Below, piece after piece: positions 1 through 10,328 of a stretch of 64,000 nucleotides of DNA (within the stretch, counting starts at the first letter, position 1; each line of letters opens with the position of its first letter). The DNA lies in assembly GCA_035236585.1 (NCBI GenBank), contig CP141132.1:55835880-55899879 (forward strand). Direction: 5' to 3'. The DNA comes from Warburgia ugandensis (Eukaryota; Streptophyta; Magnoliopsida; Canellales; Canellaceae). Made by a program: the position numbers and the translations under genes. Under the pieces are notes generated by a model that made no database searches, was not told the DNA's origin, and saw only the letters and a list, made by a program, of their open reading frames with translations.

Positions 1-546
1 CTGCCATCTTTCATAGTTGTCTTTCAACAACTTGGGAATTTGAGTTTGCACCAAGTTAGAAGACATCTTTGATGTGAGATGAGGGACAAAACTTCAACTG
101 AACTCCTACAACCCTAAACCTGGCTCTAATACCACTATGTTGGATGTTGGCTTTGCTAAGCCTTTACCCACAACTATGATTTGTGAGGGAAATAAGAAGA
201 GAAAACACTAATGAAAGAAGAAAATTTTCTCTCAAATTCACTCAAGAACAATTACAAATACAAGGTTGCTACCCTTACAAGACTCACTCCCTCACACTCT
301 ACACTCGCCTCTTTCTCTCTTCTTTCTCACTTGCTTACAAATAAGGAAGGCACCTCTATTTATAATTATCCTCCACCTACCTCCTCCTCAATGTGTGGTA
401 GAGATTAGCCAAGTGTCTTTAATCTAATGGTTAACACTTTTCTAAAAATTACAGCTTGAATCTTTTACACAACTCCATAAATATCTACCTTAGATATTTC
501 TAAAAATTAATCTAAACTTGTTGACTTTTATACACTTTCTAGAACA
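1..546 (-). mobile_element. 5' end (LTR + PBS + leader) of a minus-strand Copia LTR retrotransposon
   Basis: The motif GCTCTAATACCA at 123-134 is the reverse complement of a primer-binding site for initiator tRNA-Met, with one mismatch to the common plant TGGTATCAGAGC. Just beyond it, 138 to about 546 reads as an LTR: it opens TGTTGG and can close CTAGAACA, giving TGTT/AACA ends. The minus strand has TATAAATA near 357-364. The element therefore points left, and its internal region and 3' LTR lie outside the window. The outer LTR edge at 546 is inferred from the terminal inverted repeat only, because the partner LTR and target duplication cannot be seen. Bases 1-137 are untranslated leader. 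Copia is favoured because of the tRNA-Met primer and the short (about 409 bp) LTR. Confidence 0.6.
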
Positions 547-1704
547 TAAGCGTTCTAAATTATGGGCCTTTTGTGTAAAACTTAGGGCCAAGGCCATAAC
601 TGAAAGAAAAAGGGATAAGATGGGCCCACCATGTAACCGGGCCCACATATATGCTTTTGGTTTACTTCCAACCCTTTATACTGGTTGAGATCATCCCAAC
701 TTCACATTTACTTCTGTCCATCATCCTGAAACTCTCCCTGGCTTCCGACCTCACGTTTCGCATGCTTTCCCAGGGCATATCTTCCTCGTTCAGAACCAAA
801 TCCCGTCTCTGATTCACATTCCTATTTTTGTTTAAAACATTTTTATTTTTATTTTTAATCTCTCTCTCAATGGAGAGGTCTGGTACGTACTTGCGTTTCT
901 GTTCGCAAACCAATTTCTTCCCACGTCATTACCCCTTTGCTTTTGTGGGATGTTGTGCCTATCTGCACCATAAGAAGCGTCAACAGCTACTGGTTCCCTG
1001 TTTCCCAAGAAAATCATCTTTCCTAGAGCCCCAGGCCTGTGAAATATCTCCTTCCTTCCCATCGACTCAACTAGAAGACTTCTGATATCCCTTGTTTTTG
1101 TTGACCAGCTGCCATTCTTTTACTTCCTTTTATCCTTTCCCAGGGTAAGCATGCATAAAGTTACTTGTTTATCATTTCCAAAGATTTATTTTACAAATTC
1201 CTTTGTCTCTATTTTTGCATGTAGCACAGTCTTCATGAAGAAATTCTGACCATCGTTCCCCCTTCCGACGTCCCCAATACGTCAAGCCTATTGCAGGCAA
1301 ATCTCTGGAGAAAACTGTTTCGTCCTTTCCTTTCGTTTCTTATGGAAACTTCTTCTCCATTCCGGCAGCAATGCTATTTTTATCATCATTTTCGACTATA
1401 TTTTTGGACTCTGTGCCAACTTCACCACTTAATTTTTCATGTATCTGTGCATGCATTCCTGCTTTGCTTTCCTTCTCTCAAATATTTATCAACTTACTCT
1501 TCCACCTTTCCTAACTCTTTATTATCGTAAAGGAATGGACAGAAGAACACAGTGTGTTCTGTCAGCACGCTTTAGGCAAAAGCTTAGATGGTCCTCGTAC
1601 AAAAATTGTTGCCACCTTTTCCCATTAATCTCAATATTTAATAAAGTCCCTTTTGCGAGTTCTTTTTGAGATCTCCATGCATAGTCGAGCATAGGCTCCT
1701 CTCG
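547..1704. other. Non-coding stretch, no gene recognised
   Basis: Pyrimidine-rich on the plus strand with only short overlapping frames on both strands. I see no conserved domain, splice-linked coding series or terminal repeats. Confidence 0.5.
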
Positions 1705-2154
1705 CTACTTTCCATTTACACGGGAATGCAACTTGAAAATTTCTTTCGTCCGACTTGATCGGTTTTCCAACGCATATGGCCGGTTCGTGTAAGGCCTATT
1801 CGGAAAATAGCTAAAGAGGAAGGGCATGAAAGTGCACTCAAAATCGTGCCCTATTAATGGAGTCGTAAGTATCAATGGATACCATCTCTTCGTGTAGAGA
1901 ATACCTCCACCAATTTTCCTTGGCCCCAAATATCTTGGTTTCGTAAAATCTTCTATAGTTTCGAAGGAGAGAATCAGCATGTTTTTACCCACACCAATAA
2001 GTTTTAGATTTCTTTTGACATTCCATTCCTTTGCCGTTCGTAAACCAAGTCTTCCCTCCAGGCAACTTTTCCATATCCTAGTCCCGTCTTGCAAGCATTC
2101 CTTTGAGAACAGGATGCACTTTCCATCTACCATGATTGCTGCCTGACTATTCAC
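1705..2154 (-). pseudogene. DUF4283-like remnant (retroelement-associated)
   Basis: A 149-codon minus-strand frame. Its middle (residues about 33-75) reads SCLEGRLG, then WNVKRNLKLIGVGKNMLILS and an ETIEDFTKP segment, ending near KRWYPL. That order (CL-G-G, W-V-K, a hydrophobic strand, FE--ED, then -RW-P) is the pattern of plant DUF4283 domains, which are found in LINE ORF1-type and other retroelement-derived proteins. The C-terminal third does not match what normally follows, and no zinc knuckle is present, so this is a fragment. It is on the strand opposite the LINE that begins at 2687, so it is not that copy's ORF1. The assignment comes from pattern memory only and could be wrong. Confidence 0.35.
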
Positions 2155-2670
2155 TTTCTTCCTCCACCTCTATCCTGTCACACAAAGTACATGAATTTCA
2201 ATAATCAAATCATAAAAATACTTTGTCAATTAAACATCGCTGTCAGCAACATCAGCCATCAAAACTTCGTGCACTGTGGCACCTTAATAATATATCTGTC
2301 AATTGGTCATGAGTACTCATCAATCAAACACCTTGGGATCCTTTCAAATAGAATTACCAAATGACTTTCCAAAAGTCAAAACCAGAAAATCTAGTGCGAA
2401 AACTATACTCATGACCAGATCACTAATTCGTGTGCCCATTGGTAAGCTAAGAGGACCTTAACTGTTCATCAAAGGACCTATGGCCTACCTCAAAGAGAGT
2501 GCCATGAGTCACCTATAGTGGTTTCTCACACCAAACTAATAATTTTCCACTGTTAGACATTGGATACCATTCCACCCTTTAGTGGTCATGAGCTAGGAGT
2601 TCAACCTGTACAACCCATTAACATAGGCCCACCAGGCACTTTAGCCTACCAAAAATATATATCATGGGCA
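2155..2670. other. Non-coding stretch left of the LINE
   Basis: AT-rich sequence with no recognisable gene. Its last bases run into the left target-site duplication of the LINE. Confidence 0.5.
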
Positions 2671-2686
2671 GCATCATTACCCAAAT
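2671..2686 (+). repeat. Left target-site duplication of the LINE
   Basis: GCATCATTACCCAAAT, repeated exactly at 8363-8378. The length and variable-size character fit target-primed reverse transcription by a LINE. Confidence 0.9.
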
Positions 2687-4634
2687 AGACTTTTTTGGGT
2701 ATATATCCTCAATTTTGCTTTGGCATATAACTTGGCCATAGCAAATACATTCTTGAAGAAGAGATATGAACACTTAATATGCTTTAAAACTGGACTTCAT
2801 AAAAGCCAAATATACTTTTTTCTACTTAGGAATACCAAAAGATCAATGTATAAGGATTGTAAGGTGATACTCAGTGAGAGTTTAACCTCACAATATAGGT
2901 TAATAGTCATGGATACCTATATTAAAATATGGAAAAAAGGAAATGAACTTAATAGGTATCCAAAAACTAAGTGGTGGAACTTAAAAAGAGAGAAAATAAC
3001 CTCATTCACAAATAAGTTGGTGGTAGAAGGAAACTGGAACTATGAAACAAAAGTAAACACTATGTGGACTAATATGGCTGAGTCCATTAAAAAAGTAGCA
3101 AAAGATGTCTTAGGAGTATCTAAAGGTAAAAGACAATTAGTAAAGGAAACATGGTATTGGAGTGAAACAGTGCAAAAAGTTATTAAAGAAAAATGTGTGT
3201 GTTTTATAGCATGATAGAAGACTAGAAATAATAAAAACTATGAATAGTATAAGAATGCTAAAAAAGTTGCTAAGAGAATAATAAGTGAGGTTAAACTTAA
3301 AGCATATGATGACTTCTATAGTAGATTAAGATTATGAAAACATGAGAAATATGTGTTTAAACTTGCAAAAATAAGAGAACAAAAGGGTAAGGACTTAGAC
3401 CATGTTAGGTGTATTAGAAGTGATGATCAAAGGGTACTAGTCAAAGATGATGAGATCAAACAAAAGTGGGAAACTTATTTTCAAAACTTGTTAAATGATA
3501 ATGGCTTTGAGAATATAGGGATTGAAAATACTATAATCCTAAATAACATTGGATATTATAGATATGAACGTATGATTAGAATACCTGAAGTGAAAGAAGC
3601 CTTGAAAAAGATGAAATCGGGAAAGACCATGGGGCCCAATGGTATACCAATAGAGGTTTGGAAACATGTGGGAGATACTGGGGTAGTTTGGTTCACCAAG
3701 TTATTTAACAAGGTTATAAAATCAAAGAAAATATTGTATGAATAGAGGAAAAGCTCTATTGTACCAATTTATAAGAATAAAGGAGACATACAGAGCTACA
3801 CTAATCATCGGGGGATCAAACTTATGAACCACACTATAAAACTTTTTGAAAGAGTGATTGAGAAGAGGCTATGACATGAGACAAGTATATTGGAGGACCA
3901 GTTTGATTCCATGCTTGGGAGGTCTACCATAGAAGCTATTTTCTTATTAAGATAATTTATAAAGAAATATAAAGAGAGGACGAAAGACCTCCACATGGTC
4001 TTTATTGACTTAGAGAAAGCTTATGATAGATTCCCTGGAGAGTTAATATAGAGGGTGTTGGGTGAGAAAGGGGTTTCATGAGGATACATAGACATAATCA
4101 AAGATATATATGAGGGAGTGGTAATAAATGTTATGGCCACTAGTGGCGAGACCAGTGATTTTTCCGTCACTGTAGGATTGCACCAGGAATTGACATTGAG
4201 CTCATGCCTTTTCATGTTGGTTATAGATGAGTTAAGAAAACATCTACTCAAGGAGATTCCATGGTGCATGCTATTTGCAGATGATATAGTCTTAATTGAT
4301 TAGACAAGGGAAGGTGTAAACACAAAGCTAGAGTTATGGAGAGAAGCATTAGAATCTAAAGGATTTAAAATCATTCGAACTAAGACAGAATATATGGAAT
4401 GCAATTTTAGCAAGGAGAGGAGTAGGAGTGGAACACCAATTAAGATTGATAACTAAGAAGTCCCCATAAATAACCACTTTTGGTACTTAGGATCAACGAT
4501 TGATGAGAGTAGAGAGATTGAGAGGGAGGTTACCAAGAGAATCTAAGAAGGTTGGAACAAATGGAGATGTGCATCTAAAGTTTTATGTGATTGGCAGGTG
4601 CCACTCAAACTAAAAGGAAAATTCTATAAGATGA
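2687..4634 (+). pseudogene. LINE endonuclease C-terminus and reverse transcriptase (decayed)
   Basis: Reading through several stops and shifts, the order is as follows. First the end of an AP-endonuclease-like domain (about 2720-2915, with a KSQIYFFLLRNTKR-type stretch and CKVILSESL). Next a linker with repeated W and K residues. Then reverse transcriptase: MKSGKTMGPNGIPIEVWK (about 3610-3660), an IYKNKGD/NHRGIKL region near 3765-3825, MVFIDLEKAYDR (about 3998-4029), and the catalytic FADDIVLID at about 4274-4300 (YxDD-type motif in its FADD form). In-frame stops, for example near 3744, 3937, 4051 and 4302, rule out a working enzyme. This is the LINE family common in dicots whose RT is often mis-annotated as a host protein. 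Confidence 0.88.
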
Positions 4635-7600
4635 TGTCGCGACCCCAATCCTCAAGGTCGCTGTTTAACATAATCAAGAAATAACGATTGGTTTGAGCAA
4701 AGCCTATGTCACTTTTTCTTTTCTTTTTTTAACTTCTTAATTCTACAAAAATTTCAGCATAATCTCCCTTTTTTTTGGACTTTTGCCTTTAACACATGCA
4801 ATGCGATTCACCTGATCAACAATATAATGGTTTTAAAAATTCTAAAGGAGACTTCGTCTCCACACCATTCACACACAATAATTTACAACTACTCATAATT
4901 TCTAACTTAAAGTTTCAAGCTAAATCTCATATACTCCCATCAAGTTAAAAAATGTACAAAAATGTTAGAAACATATGCATAAGGGTACTCATTGGAAAAT
5001 AGAACACAATTCATGTTCATCACCAATATACACATATAGTACAAAATGTGACATCATCACTTAGTCAGGCTTCATTCATTTCCATCAAGATCCTTCCCCT
5101 TAACAGGTTGACTAGTACCTAAAAAATAATAATGTGAGGTGTGAAGCCCAGTAAGGCAAACGAACCAAACACATGCATATCCTACCATTCTTGTTGAGCT
5201 TAACTCAACTTTATATTCATATCCAACCAGGGAACATTCATTTTCATGTTTACCGATAATCAACAAAATAACTAGCATGTATTATCAGATATACCATTCT
5301 GGTATTAGAATAGATATACAATTTATTCCAATTTCAAACTATAAAGCCATAATCATAGCATGCAAATAAACCCATGCAACATCTACTCCCCATTCATGTC
5401 CAACCATAGGACTTTTATTTTCATTTCAACATATAAGCAACAAAGTCATGAACAAGTAATATTACGTATAATGTATGACCATCCAACCAAAATTACAATT
5501 GATTCCAATTTCAAACTATAGGACCATAAGCATAGCATTTAGATAAAATCATATAAAAATGTATTTCATTTGATTATTCCCTCAACAATGATAAGCAAAT
5601 ATGACATCAGCTTACTGATCAAGTAGTCATCTCCCTCAAGGTTTACCATCTTGGACGGCCCCCTATGAGTATCATATAGAAGGCAACCAAATCCTCAAGA
5701 TTTACTATCTTGGGTGGCTCTACCATGATTCTAAAGAACCAGGAAACCCTTTCCCTCAAGTTCTACCATCTTGGGCAGCTCCAATGTTAGGTTCCCTCAG
5801 GATTTACCATCTTGGGTGGCTCCACCATAGTCGTAATCAACCAAACAGCCATCAAGGTTTATCATCTTAGAAGAATCAAGTCTTCCAGCTCATCCCTCAA
5901 GGTTTACCATCTTGGGTGGCTCTGCTGTGAATCCAAAAGACCTAATAGCCCTTTCCCTCAGGATTTACCATCTTATAAGGCTTAATAATCGATAATCCAT
6001 TCATCAGGGTTTACTATCTTGGACGGCTTCACCTAAGTTGCAATCAACCAGGTAGCCTTTCCCTTAGGGTTTACCATCTTGGAAGGCATCATCATGGTCT
6101 ATCTGGCTACCCTCATGGCTTACTATCTTGGGATTGGCCATTTTATCATAATTAACATCATCACAATAGTTAATCATGGTTAATCATAATATCAATTGAC
6201 AATTTCAATAAGTAATTGCAATTCATATTATCCATTCAATCAATACAATGATCATATGTCTTACACATCCATGGTATTAATTATAAGTGAATAACTCACA
6301 AATCAAATATCAATACCCTCCAAACCGCATTCAAAACCTGTGTTAAGAATACAAGTTCTAAGTAAATTTTATAATTTCATGCAATTTACTATAATTACTT
6401 CAAGATCTCTATTCATAATGTCATTGATCTAACCTTTGATATCTAGAGTGATGACAGAACACCAATTGGTCGCTATCTACTTAGATCAGCACCATTGGTC
6501 TTCAATTAATAGTTCATATTGAGTGTGTACCTCTAAAAGTTTCAATTCCCATCATTTAAGGTAAGTTATTCAGTAATTCAATGATTTTAACCTTAATCCA
6601 TGGTCTAATCGCCATTCCTAACCTTTGATCATCACTGATCATGTTTTGGATAATCAAATCAGATCTTTCATCAACTAGTCAATGATTGGTCTATCATTTA
6701 TGCCACAATTCATTATTGATGTGTAATTGAAGTCACATTATCATAGATCTACCTTCCGATCATGTTTTTAACGGTCAGATGCTACGATCTCAGTTTTTCC
6801 TTGTGCACTATCAAGTTTTCAATAAAAAATTCAAGCATTAATTGATTCCTGATAGATGATCCATCTTTACAGATGAAAAGATCAAGTAAGAATTAATCAA
6901 ATCCCAAAAATTCAATTTTTTAGGGTCTCACCAAAAAAAGTCACCATTGCTTGTTATTTGACGTCATGAAAAAAGAGGGATTTCACTTAAAATCATTTGA
7001 GGAACAAAATGAATGGTTCTAATCATTAATTAGATGCCATTCTACTTACTATGTTTTTCAACCAGTCAATTTTTTCATGGGTTTCACCGTTCTTGTGACC
7101 AGAAAACAGTGATAATAATAATGAATGGTGGTTGGGAATGGCTAGGAGAGAAAAAGGAAAAGAAGAAAACAAAAGGGAGAAGGACTTACCTGATCAGCCA
7201 CTCTTCAGTTGATTTCAGGTGGTCATTCACCCTTTGTCTTCACTGACAAATCTTGTGGGAGGATAACCCAAAAGGAGGATGGGAGAACAGTGGTGGGGTG
7301 ATAGGGCAATGTTGTCGACATCGATTTCCTTTCAGTCAATCGAGGAAAAGGGAAATCATAGGAGAAAAGCTATTAGTGATGGCTTTTTCCCTATTTCTTC
7401 ATGTTATAGATGCATGGAGGAAGGGGTAGTTGAGTCTATGTGGTGAGTTTGGCTCCAGTGGGTTGATTCGCTTCCCCATGACTCACTGTGTCACCTCCAA
7501 TTAACTGAAGGTGGGTGTCATTATCAATTTCGACCCCCTCTTTGCATATGTAAAAATTTTAGACTTTTGGGTCCTGATCTCCATTTCATGTGTTCTTAGT

Positions 7601-7912
7601 GTCACTGAAAAGCTCTCATTGAACACAATCCAAAAATCAACCTTTCATCATCAAATTTCAATGTTTTTAATAAACAAAATTCCCTAAAATTTGTTGAATC
7701 TAGAACAAAATTCCAAGTCCTTTGATCCTTAACAAGATACCAAATTTACTAAGTTCTAAGGATTCAAATTTACCTAAAACTCCATTCAATTTATGACTAA
7801 ACTCATGCGGGCCCACCTATTCAATCCCTCCTTGTTTGTCTTGTTTCACCAAATTTGAGATGATTAACAAGTTAATTCATCTTTAACCTAATTTTAGGAC
7901 ATGGGTATGATA
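4635..7912 (+). mobile_element. Solo LTR (long, Gypsy-type) inserted in the LINE
   Basis: Begins TGTCGCGACCCCAATCC and ends near GGGTATGATA, a decayed form of the GGGTGTGACA-type ending seen in long plant Gypsy LTRs. It is flanked by GATGA (4630-4634) and GATGG (7913-7917), a 5-bp target duplication with one change. Removing it restores the LINE reading frame. There is no gag or pol, so a solo LTR left by LTR-LTR recombination is the simplest reading; a non-autonomous element without recognisable LTRs is the alternative. The small frames at 5072-5278 and 7034-7246 look accidental. A Del/Tekay-like chromovirus origin is inferred from length and termini only. Confidence 0.72.
5630..6140 (+). 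repeat. Degenerate tandem repeat inside the solo LTR
   Basis: About ten copies of a core close to TTTACCATCTTGGGTGGCTC, each preceded by CCCTCAAGG or CCCTCAGGA and separated by 20-40 bp of variable sequence. Period is about 45-65 bp. Copies are clear near 5640, 5697, 5762, 5800, 5853, 5900, 5963, 6007, 6069 and 6118. Confidence 0.8.
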
Positions 7913-8338
7913 GATGGCCATAAGGCTAGCCATGCTCTATGGATTAAAGTGTTGGATAGTTAAGGAATATCATGTTCATAGGCTGAGTGTCGTGGAAATG
8001 AGGATGTTGAGATGGATGAGTAGCAAGACAAGAAAGGATAGAATTAGGAATGAAAACATTAGAGGAAACTTAGGGGTAGCACAAATAGGTAACAAGATGA
8101 GGGAGATTAAACTTAGATGGTTTTGACATGTCCAAAGGAGACCCAAAATGATACCGGTTAGGAGTGAGGCAATGCAAGTAGAACATTCTAAAAAGGGAAG
8201 GGGATAGATTAAAAGAACGTGGATAGAAGTGGTGAGAAAAGATTTAAAAACTTTGGGACTAAATGAAACCATGGTACTTAATAAAGGGGAATGAAGGAAC
8301 AAGATTCATGTAACCGAGCCCTAATTGAGATAAGGTCT
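7913..8338 (+). pseudogene. LINE 3' half: C-terminal domain after the RT
   Basis: The conserved C-terminal block of the same LINE protein: MAIRLAMLYGLKCW (from 7914), then HRLSVVEMRMLRWM, RIRNENIRGNLGVAQI and KMREIKLRWF near 8122, followed by a stop where the family continues with GHVQRRP. The remaining frame (about 8128-8300) shows the expected RSEAMQVEHSKKGRG-like and NKGEWRNKIHVTEP-like phrases. This is the continuation of the frame broken at 4634. Confidence 0.88.
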
Positions 8339-8361
8339 TGACGACGACGATGATGACGACG
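8339..8361 (+). repeat. LINE 3' simple-sequence tail
   Basis: GACGACGACGATGATGACGA-type trinucleotide tail between the 3' UTR phrase (GAGATAAGGTCTTGACG) and the right target duplication. These LINEs end in short simple repeats rather than poly(A). Confidence 0.75.
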
Positions 8362-8362
8362 G

Positions 8363-8378
8363 GCATCATTACCCAAAT
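8363..8378 (+). repeat. Right target-site duplication of the LINE
   Basis: GCATCATTACCCAAAT, identical to 2671-2686. Confidence 0.9.
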
Positions 8379-9849
8379 CTCACTTCAAAACCTAGCTAAG
8401 TATGATTTACAAAACATTTCCTTTTTAAAATCATATCACTTCATTCGACATATCAAAAATTTCCAAAATAGATTTGGAATAACAATATTTTATTTTTACA
8501 AACTTCCAAAACTATATTTAGCAAGTACCTTGACTTAATTTCTCATTTTCAATGCTAAAAATCTCAATCATCCAAACCATATATATTATCACTACTAGTT
8601 TCCATAAATTTATAACAAAGAAAAAAAAAAAAAACATAAGAACTAATTTTTCCAAAGTGTATTACCATGTAAAATCATTTAATCACTTTAAGAAGATCAA
8701 ATAGTTTCTAAGACAATTATAAATCAAAATTAATAGAAATCATGTAAAATAGGTAAAAACCACTAAATCACACTTTTCCTCATGGTAAAACCTTAGGCAT
8801 ACCAAGCTAATATTTGAATTGGTCAATCTTAGCCATTCATAACATTTCAATTGAGTGAATCATACTAATAATAACAACAGAAGGAAAACAATCATAATGG
8901 TTAACTATGAAACTATTTCCACCACTTGAATCTATCTATGTATTAGCAAAGCATTGTGAGTCAGGACAAGATCATTATGGAAATCTTGGCTCAAGGGTAC
9001 GATGGGCATAGACTCCCTACATGCGCATCCCATCCAAGTCATTAGATTTGACTCAAATCACTTTGTCTAGTGTCCCATGCAAGATGAAGATGTATTCATC
9101 CATCAATGCACTATTTCTTATCATGCTCATGGTATTAAGTTGTAAAGAAGTTTTCAAAACAATCTCATGTAAGGTGGTGAACATAATAGCTAATCATACA
9201 AGAATACACATGAAATAATTCCACGTACAGTAGTGAGTGCAATAACCATTATATAAAATATGCATGAAAACTATAACACAATCGTTAAACAATAGGAATA
9301 TCACATGTAAGAGGAGATCTAATGTCCTTAACATCCTAATGATCAAAGGTGTGATGCATGAGCTTGATCTATGTGCACTCATGCCAAATCTAAACCATTT
9401 ATATACTTGTAAACAAAGGTGATCCCTGCCTACCCAAACCAAATCTAGGCCATGGATCTATGAAATACAATAGCGAGTGACAACGATGGTGACCATTGTG
9501 TACTCATTCCACTCTAGCTGATGGGCATCAATCCATCCATGTATAATCAAATCAAGGGTGCACATGCTTTAATGTGTAACCATCTTTAGATGATGTGTAT
9601 GATCCATGCCCTGAATCATGGATCAAACTTAAATTGGCATGTGGATCATCCAAGTGATTAAGCTCCTATAACCAAAAGTGACACAATGGTTTGATCTACT
9701 CCCATTCAAGAACTAGATGCATGAAACACATGCAATCTTAACATTGAAATGAAATCACTACTATAGAGGATGTGCTTACTTATTATGCATTTCAATTCAG
9801 ATCCATAAAATTTGAGAGAAACATGCCTAATTTTTATTATGCATTTCAA
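8379..9849. other. Non-coding stretch between LINE and Gypsy element
   Basis: AT-rich with only short accidental frames. No domain, terminal repeat or RNA gene seen. The junction with LTR-derived sequence lies near 9850. Confidence 0.45.
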
Positions 9850-10195
9850 GAATTCCCAACATGTCCCTAGACTAATTACATCTGTGTCCCTGTGCTATTC
9901 TAGTTTTGTTTTATTCACATTTTGACTATCCAGGGACAGTGCAATCCAGGACAAGCTTATTTAGTTGCAAATTCTATTTTCTTTTGAATGAATAATTATG
10001 TAAATTGCAACAATTGAATAAATCTGGATTTTAGTTTATTCTTTGTTTATTTCTAGTATAGTTTTTATTTTTATTCTTTTATTAATTGAATTTTATTGAA
10101 AACTCCATCATTTTAAATCAAGCCTCCGCGGGATCGACTCGTACTTGCATAAGCTACACTACAATAGCCTGTGCACTTGCGGTTAAATAATAACA
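9850..10195 (+). repeat. Truncated 5' LTR (3' end only)
   Basis: Aligns closely with 16970-17329. Shared landmarks are TCTGTGTCCCTGTGCTATTC, GACAGTGCAATCCA and CTACACTACAATAGCCTGTG, with the same end GCGGTTAAA followed by a short AACA terminus. It lacks the 34-bp duplication around 16990-17020 present in the 3' copy. Sequence left of about 9850 has no match in the 3' LTR, so some 1.8 kb was lost. Confidence 0.85.
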
Positions 10196-10255
10196 CAAAA
10201 GACAAAAAAAAAGACAAAAGACAAAAAACCAAAAACCAAAAACCAAAAAGATCTT
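10196..10255 (+). repeat. AAAAGAC / AAAACC low-complexity tract
   Basis: Runs of AAAAGAC, then AAAAACC, directly after the 5' LTR where a primer-binding site is expected. Confidence 0.6.
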
Positions 10256-10328
10256 TCATTGTATGCCCTTTTGGATACGCGACAAAACCGATAGGTTTGT
10301 CTCGTACGACCACAAAGACAGACCAACA

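Larger units (their letters stand above)
2687..8362 (+). mobile_element. 5'-truncated LINE (non-LTR retrotransposon), interrupted by a solo LTR
   Basis: The element lies exactly between two copies of a 16-bp duplication (2671-2686 and 8363-8378). It starts inside the endonuclease domain, so it is a typical 5'-truncated copy. It ends in a simple GAC/GAT-rich tail (about 8339-8361) just after the phrase that closes this plant LINE family's 3' UTR. The body is split at 4634/7913 by a foreign 3.28-kb solo LTR. With the insert removed, the coding line passes directly from KFYK into MAIRLAMLYG, which is the expected protein order. Original target-to-tail length without the insert is about 2.4 kb. 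Confidence 0.9.

Noticed and set aside
5630-6140. Spaced repeats resembling a CRISPR array
   Set aside because: Plant nuclear DNA, degenerate cores, variable period and no cas genes; this is an LTR-internal minisatellite.
9764-9785. CACTACTATAGAGG as a possible left CACTA terminus
   Set aside because: It shares the first 10 bases with the right terminal repeat, but then diverges, has no subterminal palindromes beside it and no LINE sequence on its left, so chance similarity is more likely.
10196-10255. AAAAGAC repeat as the Gypsy primer-binding site
   Set aside because: It does not match the 3' end of any tRNA that I recognise; it is a slippage-type repeat.
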